From: Mimachlamys varia
Taxonomy: Eukaryota; Mollusca; Bivalvia; Pectinida; Pectinidae
DNA: 64,000 bases
Assembly: GCA_947623455.1 (NCBI GenBank)
Contig: OX392536.1
Coordinates: 10,597,282-10,661,281 of the forward strand
Reading direction: 5' to 3'
Each line of letters begins with the position of its first letter. Position 1 is the first letter of the stretch. Positions 48,556 to 58,789 of this stretch are shown here, one piece after another. The notes under the pieces are model-generated. The model saw only the letters and a program-made list of their open reading frames with translations, did not search any database and was not told the origin of the DNA. The position numbers and the translations under genes are program-made.

Positions 48556-48657
48556 AATGTGACATCATTTTATTGCTGGGAAACCATTGCAGGAAACAGC
48601 AGGCTGAAAACGCGGTTTCCTTAGCAACTAATTATATAATGATGTCACAATGATATT
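48556..48657. repeat. Short imperfect inverted repeat
   Basis: AATGTGACATCATTTTATTG is partly mirrored by ATAATGATGTCACAAT, with GGGAAACC and GGTTTCC also facing each other. Probably a small MITE; borders not resolved. Confidence 0.45.
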
Positions 48658-48967
48658 GATGTAAAGACCCTTTAAAATGGGAGGTAATTATAAGTCCTGT
48701 TTAGGAAAACGACCCAATACCATGCATGTAAGAATTAACTTGACTCTTTGAGATTATTCAGGTGCAAACGAAATGCGAACAAGCTTTATCAGAGTAAAGG
48801 TATGCATGTCAGGTGTAAATGAAGTTAGTATGCAAATCATGTGAGAATCTTGTACATAGATGTTTGAGTGCAAAGAGTGTCAGAACTGTATATATTTGTA
48901 TAGGGTTATTTAACTGAGATAGAATGAGGCCAGCATTAAACAATTGTTTGTTCGGAGATGAGGACCA

Positions 48968-49028
48968 GGATGGTAAATTATTATTCTAACCTTTGAATTG
49001 GAAGATTTAAAGTATGTCTTCAGGTGTA
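48968..49028 (+). repeat. Dispersed palindromic element, copy 7 (partial)
   Basis: TTATTCTAACCTTTGAATTG, GAAGATTTAAAGTATGTC, TTCAGGTGTAAC. The left end is missing. Confidence 0.55.
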
Positions 49029-49129
49029 ACTGTGTGATTTAAATATTTTTTTCAAAAATTGGACATTTTTATTAATTTCAACTCCTACAGATAGATAACA
49101 TTCTTCAACAAAGAAAAATGTGAAACAGA

Positions 49130-49645
49130 ACTGGTATTGATAAACAAACAATTAGTTGGTGTTGGCCTTGGTATATTTGTGAAGTAAATTTGGAGCCAGC
49201 AACAAACAATTAGTTGGTGTTGGCCTTGGTATATGTGTGTAGTAAATTTGAAAGCAACATCAAACAATTAGTTTGTGTTTGCCTCGTATATATGTGTGAA
49301 GTAAATTTGAAGGCAACATCAAACAATTAGTTGGTGTTGGCCTCGGTATATGTGTGAAGTAACTTGAAGGCAACATCAAACAATTAGTTGGTGTTGGCAT
49401 CAATATATGTTTGATGTAAATTTGGAGTCAACATCAAACAATTAGTTGGTTTTGGCCTCGGCATATGTGTAAAGTATTTTGAAGGCAACATCAAACAATT
49501 AGTTGGTGTTGGCCTCAATATATGTGTGAAGTAAATTTGGTGTCAGCAGCAAACAATTAGTTGGTGTTGGCCTTGTATAAATGTGTGAAAAAAAAATGAA
49601 GGCAACATCAAACAATTAGTTGGTGTTGGCCTCGGTATAGGTGTG
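49130..49645 (+). repeat. 58-bp minisatellite, about 9 copies
   Basis: Unit ATCAAACAATTAGTTGGTGT then TGGCCTCGGTATATGTGTGA and AGTAAATTTGAAGGCAAC. Copies vary by substitutions and small indels. Confidence 0.92.
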
Positions 49646-50342
49646 TAAGATTAATTTTAAAAACTGTCTTAACTGTGTCATATTCAGTTTGTCAGATATG
49701 CTGTCATTGTTTTCAGTTTAAGAGATCATTCCTTAAACATAAAATCAATTTATTGACATTTTAAGAACTGTCCATGTATCCAAAATTTGAAAATTAAACA
49801 CTCATTCTTTTTATGTAACCAATGACCTGACTGTTATTTTTTTTTCAAAAATAAAGAGGATTTTTTTATTTAAAAAAAGATTTCAAAGAAGAACAACATC
49901 AAAGAATGTAAGACAATTTAAAAAGAAAAATGTTTCAACAGCAGAATTTCTGTAAGAGATATATGAAATTGTATGATGAATAAAAAGGTGAGAGGTGTGT
50001 ATTTAATGAATGAGAGATTGGAGAAATGAGAAAAGATAGACAAATAAATGATGGAGGTTGTCTCCCCTGTGTTGTGCCATGTGATGATGTTTCTATATAT
50101 ATATACAAACTTTTATCATAAAAATCTGTGGAGTTTATACATGATTTTTTTTGTATTGTCATTATACTTTTTGTGACAAATATGATAATAAATTTTTTAA
50201 TGATATCACTTATTGGTTTGTTCTCACTGCATTTCTGGAAGTGGAATAATGGACCTTAAGGTTTTTATCAGAAGATCTAGAGATCCGTGCAGGACACTGT
50301 GAAGGTTTTGTTTCGGTTTGTTTCTGTTTTACATACTTTTAA

Positions 50343-50748
50343 AGGCCCAATATATGTAACTTTCTGCAAAGCTTGAAGAAAAAATCAAGCCTTATAACAT
50401 ATTATATTTATAGATTTAGTTAATATTACATGTACCTGATATCGGCAATATTGAAGATGAATCCTTATGCTGTTACCAGTACATCAGCTGTTGAAACTTG
50501 GTATTTGTAAACATGCATCCATTTTGAACCGTTTTCTAACTTAGGCTTGTTGTAGAAGTACTCTAGTGGGCCACACTTGAATTATTTTCAATTCTGTGGA
50601 TTTTTCTGTCAAGAGTTTCTTGTTGGTTACCGCTCAGGTTTACTTCGTTTTAGACTTATTTTTGCATGGTTATCAACTGGATTTTTTTCCAGAATTTTTC
50701 AGAAACCCGAAATTTTTCCTGAAGTTACGTCTATACATATATTGGGCC
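50343..50748 (-). mobile_element. MITE with TTAA target site, copy 2 (inverted, about 406 bp)
   Basis: Begins AGGCCCAATATATGTAACTT, ends ACATATATTGGGCC. Internal sequence matches 28800-29185 in reverse complement (for example CTGTCAAGAGTTTCTTGTTG). TTAA at both ends, the right one overlapping the final T. Confidence 0.82.
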
Positions 50749-50774
50749 TTAAGAATCATGCTAGGTTTTGGTGT

Positions 50775-50925
50775 TGGATAAAGTCGGGGCTCTTGGAGAA
50801 AATACCACCGACCTACAGCCAGTACCTAGCAACTGTACGGTGTAGACTCTTAAACCTATGATTGAGGACTAGTGGTAGCAGAATGTCAGACACTTTTTTA
50901 CCACTTGGTTAGACAGCCATCACTG
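50775..50925 (-). repeat. Degraded SINE, same family as 55636
   Basis: ACCACCGACCTACAGCCAGT, TAGCAACTGTACGGTGTAGA, ACTAGTGGTAGCAGAATGTC match the SINE at 55636-55838 with many substitutions. Confidence 0.6.
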
Positions 50926-51595
50926 TAAAGGGAGACAATCCGTGATATAGAAAGAGGTTGGCTACCAGTGTTGCCGTGTAGCCAAAGTGTACAGTGCATC
51001 TTGTTTAGGATAATGATTATGTAAATGTTGACATAAGACATCTGGACAGTGTATTTAAATGAATTTTCAGGCTTTTCAAAACTTAAGGATTGGAAATTCT
51101 AGATCCATGTCATCTTTTATGAGGGGAAAATAGTGAACTCATTCACCATTGGAATCATTGTAGCTGTTAAACAGTTGGGCCTGAAAGTGGCCATGGATCC
51201 AGGTCTCCATTTGAACATACTTGGTAGCCCTTCATCTCAGCATTCTAAAGGCCTATTATTATCAGTCTCAGACATTGTGTAGTATCTGTAAAATTTGTTG
51301 TGAAAGAATGTTAAACCTCTACTTATCAGTAAATGTAGATAGCCCTATCTTGCTAAGTTACAAGAAATTATTTTTCTATTAATAAATCTTTTAAAATATC
51401 TAAAATTGATGTTAGTTGGCTACAACAAATTACTAACCTACAATTGGCCATGCTGATCAAACAAGCTGTTAGATACATGTATGCCACCATATCAAACTAT
51501 AGGTTAAAGGAAAAGTTTAGAGTCTTAACATGTTATGTCATCGCCATTCATTGCTCCTAATCATAATATTACTTTGATACACAGTGAAGAATATA

Positions 51596-52092
51596 CAGTT
51601 ACGTGCCATAAGTCTTTCAATTTTTTATTTTTTTTGCTATATATTCTTCGTATTTCCAACTTTTTTCAATGAATTTTCCTGACTTCGTTTATGGATGGAT
51701 TTTGACAATTTTTTTGCCATTTGGTACAAAAAAACACAAGGTTTCCTCTCACAATATTTATTTAATTTTCCGTTGTGTATTTATGGAGCTATACAGAATT
51801 ATGTACACTGCTAATTTCCGTGTGACGCCATTTCTCTATATAACGTTACCAAAATGACGTCGAAATGGGGTCCCGAAAATTGGATGTTGTAAATAAATTA
51901 TGATTTCTATGATTATACATAACGAAAAACAGTGAAAATATTATGAGATGAAACAGGAAACAATTCTCTATAAGTACACAAAATTTCATTAAAAATGATC
52001 CCGAAACAAAGTCAGGAAAATGCATTGAAAAAAGTTGAAAATACAAAGAATATATAGCAATATAAAAAAAAAAGACTTATGGCACGTAACTG
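51596..52092. mobile_element. 497-bp Tc1/mariner-type MITE with TA duplication
   Basis: Ends CAGTTACGTGCCATAAGTC and its inverse GACTTATGGCACGTAACTG, each flanked by TA. The arms stay similar for at least 100 bp (TATATTCTTCGTATTTCCAA against TATATTCTTTGTATTTTCAA). TA duplication plus CAGT ends point to a Tc1/mariner or pogo transposase. No transposase frame is present. Confidence 0.9.
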
Positions 52093-52965
52093 TATATTGA
52101 GTGTCCATGTGTGGCTGATTTTAAGGTGCCTAAATAAGATTAAACAAGGTTAAAAACACCTGTCTGTCCTTCTGTTAAATCTTTATTCACCATGTCAATC
52201 AAACATTAACTGTCACTTATTTGTTATACCGATATCTTAACCCTCGTGCTAAACTTTAAAACTTTCGGGTTTGATATTTCTGCCCATATCACACAGTTAT
52301 GACAGATTCCATTGCTGGTTCAGCGTCGTCAGAATATGAGGCTGCTCACGATGAATGTTAAAACATCTAGAAAGACATTGTTCTTAATTGTGACGGACTA
52401 ACCTAGGTCAGACAACATCGGGAAATACAGAGGAGGTATTGTTCATTAATTGAATTATTCTTGAACTGGAATGATCAAGAAATGATAGTTTGTTTGAGAC
52501 GTTTTTCACGTCTTATTCGAATTCCCTTCCGAGAAGATTGGTTTAATTTTCCAGCAGACAAAAAGAAGTCAAAAACTAAGAGCTCTCTTATCTTAACTTT
52601 CTACCAGGCCTAGTTGCCATATTTTCGGTAAATGTTTTGACATTTTTTCTATTTGAAAAAAAATATCTTGTTCAGTGTTGAGTAAGGAATGTGGATTGTT
52701 CTTTTGTTGTCTGTAAAATGGTATGTAGGTATTTCTAGGCAATCACATTCGCGTCATTACAAGCTTTCGCAACATTTGGCACAGCGGCTGAGAGTTAAAG
52801 GATGTCAACTCTCTGTGAGGTTCAGACACGAGAGAGTACCACTGGAACAATGTCTTCCAGAGCAGCAATGGTAGAATATTAGAGAGAATTAAGTTCACTG
52901 TCGCAGAATAAATAATGTCATTCCATTCAAAGTCATCAGATCGAAATTTCATTGGATGAAGAAGC

Positions 52966-53117
52966 TTAAATTACGTTTTTCTCCCCCTCTGTATAAGGAG
53001 GGGGCGGGGACACAGAAGCCTCCACCGTTAAGGTCGGATTGTCGTTCCCCGTTACGGCTCCTGGAGTTGCCGTCGGATTTGGAGGTGGGTGGAACGGCTG
53101 ATTTCCGTCCTCGCCAA
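52966..53117 (-). CDS. Shisa-like gene exon 4: Pro-rich tail with PPPPY
   Basis: Acceptor GCTGTTTCAG; 49 codons after the split Phe, then TAA (52968-52966). Encodes FHPPPNPTATPG and SVSPPPPYTEGEKNVI. Confidence 0.87.
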
Positions 53118-56100
53118 CTGAAACAGCAAGAAGGTCAGTCAATATAAACGTATGTTTTCGAAACTAATGCTAGTTATGCTCTGTTTCAATTTCTATACTT
53201 TATGACTGTTAATTAAAACTTTCTCATTTGATTTCAAACGGTGCTTCAATATCTTGTTATTGTGCTAGCTGCTAGTGATGTTTTGGGTACACGAAAGATA
53301 TATTTATAATTCACATGTTTTGCTGAAATACAAGTAATAAACCAGGATTATTGAAACAGAACATTTTCCCTATTAAACCGATCTACATTCTTACAAAAAT
53401 GAATGATGACTTTGTAATCAATCTTGCCTGTAAGTCAAAATAAACGCCAACAATCTTCTCACTGGAACATTCATTTATCAACCAATCAAAAAGCATATTT
53501 CCCCTGGTCCCATGATATCATTATCAACTAATCTGAAATCATGCTTACCAATGGTCCAGTTTTCAACCAATAAAATTAACAACTGACAATGATATCAGTG
53601 TCAACCAATCAGAAGTGACACGTATACAGTCACAATCATACAGTCAACCAATCGTATATCACACTTATCCATTATTACATTATCGACCAATCAGAAATCA
53701 TTATTATATCATTTACCAATCAAAAATCATGATTTTTGATTACTCAGCAACCAATCAGAAATCATGATTATATCATCAGCCAATCAAATATCATGATTAT
53801 ATCATCAACCAATCAGAAATCAAGATTATATCATCAACCAATCAGAAATCATGATTATATCATCTGCCAATCAGAAATCATGATTATTTCATTTGCCAAT
53901 CAGAAATCATTATCATATCATCAACGAATCAGAGGTTATTATTATATCATCAAACAATTATGGATCACATTTTATATGATTACATTATCAACCAATCAGA
54001 ATTCAAACATACATTCGATCTCACTGATTCCCTCTGAGCGGTTATCTTCAATATCATTGTCAGGGAGATCAAGTGGTTTGGAGTTTTTGTGAATACAAAT
54101 GACGATGGCGGCGAGACCGAGGAAAAACAGCAGAACTCCGATGACGATTCCGACGATCATCCCCCTGAAAAAAAAAGACATCTAAAGGTGAAAAGATCTT
54201 CATAGTTATTATCGGACTTGTAATTTCTAGCTATATCTGATCGGCTAATACCTGGTCCGTACTCCGGAAACCGTAGTCGTCCTCAAACATGAAGTTGTGA
54301 ACTGTATTTAATCAAGTGGCACACACACACAGAGGAAAAACAACAAGTGCAAACTTTGAAAAATGTATTTGGGCTATTTAAAAAAAAAATCATTTTGTTT
54401 TTCAAAATCATTGAAAAATGTGAAAAACGTTATAAATTGATCGTCGGAAAAGTGTATTCGCCAAGTGCAATATTACTTCATATTTTGACGTACACAGAAC
54501 AGCCCCAACACGAAAACACTCGGTTCGAGATAATATCAAATGTGGTAGCACTACTCTTCCATAAGTGTAAAAGTGGATTTTTTCGCAGGGTGGACATTTT
54601 CGCTTACTAAGTATTTCGCTTGCATTGAATCTCCGCGAATATATACACACACGAATATATTATATAGTATCATAGGCACACAGTACAAGTGTACTAACCC
54701 TAACCCTAATGACAGCGCGAAAATGTAGACACCGCGAACAGTTTAGAGGTTGACTAAGCGAAAAATTCCACACGCGAAAATATCACTTTTTATAGTATAG
54801 CGGTCAGTATATAAGTTGTCAAGTTGACCATACTTACGTATTGTTCTTGACTTGACAGCATGTTCGGGTCACGGTAGAGCCACAACAGCCGCCATCACAG
54901 TAGCCGTAGTACGAGTAATACTCCAGGTTATAGGTGAACGAGTACGTCAAATACTGGTAACAAAAGTCACCGGCATCACTACCTGAAACGTACACAGCGG
55001 GCATGAAAAATGTGAAAACGCAATGATAACAAATCTCCCCCCCCCCCCCCCGCCTGCAGATGCTAATAGTGTATACACTTCTTTATGGAACTTGACCTTA
55101 CGGTCAGTAAACAGATGATTATTTTTTTTATAAATTCTTTATCTTAAATTTCACATTTAAGGTTATACATTATGTACCTTCAGAAAGAGTCAAAATATGA
55201 AACTAAAATGACGATGCAGAACTATACAATGTACCGAGCATGCGAGTGAAGTTTCATCAAAATCTACTTGTTAGTTAAGGAGGAAATCTCTGGGAAAAAA
55301 CTCATTAAGAGACACAACTCACTTAGAGGGGTCGAAACCTGAAATCTCAATGCCGATGCAATAACATACTGATCATTCAAGTGACGTTTCATCGAAATTT
55401 GCCATCTTGTTCAGAAGGAAATCTCCGTTAAAGCTACTGCGGACGACAAACATCAAAACATCCAGACATCCAGTTAGGGTGATTCCAGTATGCCCCCTAA
55501 CTTCGTCGCGGGAGTATAAAAAACAACAGTGTTACATATTATATCCTGTCATCTTGTTAATTAATCTGTACCCAAACGAGGGCATACATCAGATGTACGT
55601 GCTCCCAATCAACATTGGCTTGGTTTTGTTTATTTTGTTTTACGTCTATACAATCAGGGTCATTTAAGGACGTGTCAAGTTTTGGAGTTGGAGGAAAGCC
55701 GGAGTACCTGAGGAAATGCCACCGACATACCGCCAGTACTGGCAACTGCCCCGTGTGGGTTTCGAACTCGCAACCCAGAGTTGGAGGGCTAGTGGTAGAA
55801 TGTTGGAACATCTTAACCACTCGACCACCGTGGCCACTCAAATCAGCAGCGTACTCTCATTACATTCGACATGGTGAAGTAGATAAAATAAACTTTTAAC
55901 GATAGCGAGATCATTTTTCTATTGTCATTTGCAAGTTCAGTGCTCCTATCCGAGTTTCATCAAAATGACCAAAATAATATGATTATCATTTAAAAACAAT
56001 CTATCTTGATCTCCGTGGCGTTCCGTTACTCCTCCTCGCTGCGTCAAGATCTGAGGACATTCCATAGGGGGTCACGTTCAGATGACCTTTTGCATTAGCC

Positions 56101-57100
56101 AATCAAATTACTACTTTCAGAATCTGAAATGTGGATTTTTGAGGCGACAAAGCTTGCATAATCGCATTAATTTTGTAAGTTTAGTCATTTCGTCACCAAA
56201 CATTTAATGTGGAATAATGTGACGAAATGACTTGCTGCAAGAGGGCAGGTCATTGGGAAATTATTTTAGTGTTAAGTAAAGAAGCGACAAAGGTCATCTG
56301 AACGTGACCCCTTTGAGATGTCCTCAGATCTTGACACAGCAGAGAGAAGTTTACGGAACGGAGCGGGTTTGAAGATATGATTTTAATCAGATTGATATAA
56401 AATAATATTTCTTTTGCGAGTGCTAACAATTGACACATGCAGCCTACATAAATATCTTCGTTACACGCGCATTGTGTATCGTACAGAAATACATATCATT
56501 TTATTTTTTTTCAATGAAAGAAATGTTGTTTCATCGCAAACGATACACAGAAAGCAGAATTATCAAAACAGATTACCAATATATCCCCTCTAGTTGGATA
56601 TGTTCAACACTTAGACCAGGGTGGTCAGAAAGATTTCCAAGCATACTCCGGTTCTATTTCATGGATAGCAATTTACATGGGAAAGTTTTCTTAATTTGAA
56701 CACCATGATAATAAAGTGTAATTGAAATATAATTATGTTACCCGTATACTAGGCGCTCTCAATACCAAGATTAGTTCTAAAAATGATTTTGACATAACTC
56801 CCTGAACATTCTAATACGAAATTTTCATTTAAAAGTTCTGTTCATTAGATATTTTAACGAACACCACAATAACAAGATAATGAACTAGAACAGAATGCGT
56901 GTAGTGCTGATACCATACACTGAAGTAAAGTTTGTTTAGGAGAGCTTACTGCTGGAAGCAATATTTAACAGATAATTATAAAATATAACGATGGTATATG
57001 TCATGATAAATAATTACTGAATTTACATCATCAAATAAATATAGGACTCACCTAAAATATGACCCAGTAATATCAACAGAATGTACACACTCCCGGACAT
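52966..57100 (-). CDS. Shisa-like / CYYR1-like single-pass adaptor with PPxY motif, 4 exons, complete
   Basis: Exons on the minus strand: 57100-57052, 54982-54838, 54164-54013, 53117-52966. All junctions are AG/GT and phases 1, 2 and 1 agree, giving 165 residues and TAA. Residues 1-20 form a signal peptide (MSGSVYILLILLGHILG). A Tyr-rich ectodomain follows with C24, C45, C49-C50 and C58-C59, i.e. the C-xn-C-x3-CC-xn-CC pattern of Shisa-like proteins. Then a TM helix (67-89), and a Pro-rich cytoplasmic tail with PPPPY at 153-157. PPxY ligands bind WW-domain proteins such as NEDD4-type ubiquitin ligases; Shisa, CYYR1, WBP1L and VOPP1 are known relatives with this layout and are thought to act as adaptors in trafficking or receptor maturation. 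Partner and role here are inferred. Tyr content favours CYYR1-like; true Shisa is the alternative. Confidence 0.85.
53480..53998 (+). repeat. 29-bp CCAATCAGAAATCATGATTA repeat in Shisa-like intron 3
   Basis: Tandem ACCAATCAGAAATCATGATT plus ATATCATCA units, best preserved 53740-53935 and degenerate before. The array ends about 15 bp from the exon 3 splice donor. Each unit has a CCAAT box and, in good copies, an ATCATGAT palindrome. Confidence 0.92.
54013..54164 (-). CDS. Shisa-like gene exon 3: transmembrane helix
   Basis: 152 nt after a T-tract CAG acceptor. Encodes GMIVGIVIGVLLFFLGLAAI and IHKNSK. The donor is ATCGAAT|GTATGT; reading through instead would reach a stop (53998) after five more codons, giving a shorter tail without PPxY. 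Confidence 0.87.
54838..54982 (-). CDS. Shisa-like gene exon 2: six-cysteine ectodomain
   Basis: Acceptor CGTTTCAG, donor GTAAGTA, 145 nt. Encodes DFCYQYLTYSF, YYSYYGYCDGGCCGS and RTCCQVKNN: all six ectodomain cysteines and ten tyrosines. Confidence 0.88.
55636..55838 (-). repeat. tRNA-derived SINE, nearly complete
   Basis: On the minus strand: GGTGGTCGAGTGGTTAAG (A-box-like), GGGTTGCGAGTTCGAAACCC (B-box), a body with TCAGGTACTCCGGCTTTCC and a tail CGTAAAACAAAATAAACAAA. Same family as 5390, but with a single head. It lies in intron 1 of the Shisa-like gene. Confidence 0.85.
56013..56372. mobile_element. TIR element of about 360 bp with nested palindrome
   Basis: TCAAGATCTGAGGACAT and GGGGTCACGTTCAGATGACC (left) recur inverted at 56296-56336. 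The outer arms (CGTTCCGT) are weaker. At its centre AGTCATTTCGTCAC and GTGACGAAATGACT form a second hairpin. Intron 1 of the Shisa-like gene. Confidence 0.82.
57052..57100 (-). CDS. Shisa-like gene exon 1: start codon and signal peptide
   Basis: ATG at 57100-57098 followed by 16 mostly hydrophobic codons, donor GTGAGTCC. The ATG is chosen because it gives a complete signal peptide in phase with exon 2. A CTTATATAGG string lies about 30 bp upstream, too close to be a confident TATA box for this start. Confidence 0.82.
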
Positions 57101-58789
57101 GTCGATTCGTTCATTAGGCCAACTGTCCTATATAAGTATTTGTATATTCATTAAGGGGTCACGCCGTAATATATATAATCCATTGTGTGATCGAGGGATC
57201 AGAGACTTAGTGATATATTGGTCGATGTTCTTAGTCTTAAGCCTTTTGTACAAAGACCTCACTGTGTATTTTTATACTAACCGACAGTGGCAATGTTATA
57301 TACAAAAAGTAAGTAGTTAAACTAGGTGAAATAATACGGGATTGTATTTTCTCTCGTGTAGGGAATTCCAAACAAGTCAAAATAAACAATCTTTATAACA
57401 GATAATATATAATTATACTCGTTCGCTCTCGTGAAACATGTTTTTCGTCGGTGAAACAAAGAATTGTGCTCCCCTTAAAGTAACGGCAATAATATCAAGG
57501 ATTGTATGCGCTATTGGTGGTACATGTACCTGCGTCGTTTTTTCGAACATGGTGACCCTTGTGGATATTTTTATAGAGCGGCTTCGAATAAAGGAAATAT
57601 GATCGGGATACTTAAGAGTGCTATGATTTTTTCATTGCCCCGTCACGTGACCAGTTTCATCCAATCAGACACGCTGTTATAAAAAATAAGGCATACTACC
57701 CGTATTGTAATCTATAGAAGAGAACGATGAATAATAAGTTATTTCATTGATTTGTTTAATCTAATTTTACTACAGAACGTCAAATTGAAAAAAAAAATCT
57801 TTATTATACTTATTGTTTGATAATCATAACGATCCTATATATCATTCCCTTACTAACGTTATAACGAATGTCATGCCTCCTATTCTGTCTTTCTTTTTCT
57901 TGATAGTAACCATCCCCTGCTCATAGAATTTATACTGTCAATTCCCCGTAAAACTATAGAGGATATACCTATCCGCAGTTTTAATTCCGAGTGACTTAGG
58001 TATATTATGGGACTATTTAAAAGTCTTGACAAGTTCAGAGTCGTAGCCTAGAACTATCGTGGTTCTGAAATCGTTTCTATGACGTAGCGTCATATGCCAC
58101 GATCGACGGGCCCCACATTTGGTGCACTGCGTTAAACGTCATCGATCTAAGGTCACATGTGCCAACGCCACCACGAAAAAAAAAAGAGAAAAAACAAGAA
58201 GCAAAGGCGACATTGTAGCAGAAGATTAACTGGTAAGGCAGAAGAATTTGCACCCTACCCTCTTTACATAAAAATCAAAGTAAAGGAGATTCCGAGTGCC
58301 GAGTGTGTTTTTATCTTAGTGTTACACCCATTTTCACAGGTTCAATCAGAAACGTACAGTGTAGTGCAATACATATTCAGATAAATAATATTTTTATTAC
58401 ACATTACATGCATTTCGACAAATTTTCCATGATTTTCATGACTTTGTTTTTCATTGGAATTTATTGAAATTTGACATACAAGTAGAAAATTATTTGCTCA
58501 TTCCTCCGATAACATTTGTATAATATCCGTAGCCGATTTTAAGAGATAAGTATATTACATATTTTAGCAGTGGTATTATTTATTAAATAAGAATGAAGAA
58601 CAAAACGGCGTCATGACTTTGTTACTGTTATAATTATATCAGTAAACATATTTTGAGTCTATTTCGGGAAAACTGGAAAAGTATAAGAAACAATCGTGTA
58701 TGGAATTAAAAAAAAAAAAAAAACATTAAAAAAAAACATGTCATAAAAGTTCTTTGAAAATTTGTCAAAATGCATGAAATGTATAGTAA
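57101..58789. other. Upstream flank of the Shisa-like gene
   Basis: No coding exon or known repeat recognised. AT-rich, with poly-A runs near 58170 and 58710. It should hold the promoter of the minus-strand gene, but no element can be placed with confidence. Confidence 0.5.

Larger units (their letters stand above)
45261..52965. other. Intergenic region between convergent genes
   Basis: No coding exon recognised. The first few hundred bases are probably ADGRA 3' UTR. Contents listed separately: four TIR/palindromic families, a 58-bp array, a SINE relic. The remaining stretches (45400-46500, 47000-48350, 49650-50340, 51000-51590, 52100-52960) are AT-rich with poly-C (47152) and poly-A/T runs only. 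Confidence 0.6.

Noticed and set aside
54690..54712. Telomere-like CTAACCCTAACCCTAA
   Set aside because: Only about two and a half units; too short to call an interstitial telomere.
57128..57136. TATA box for the Shisa-like gene
   Set aside because: Only about 30 bp before the ATG, which would leave almost no 5' UTR; TATA-like strings are common in this AT-rich DNA.
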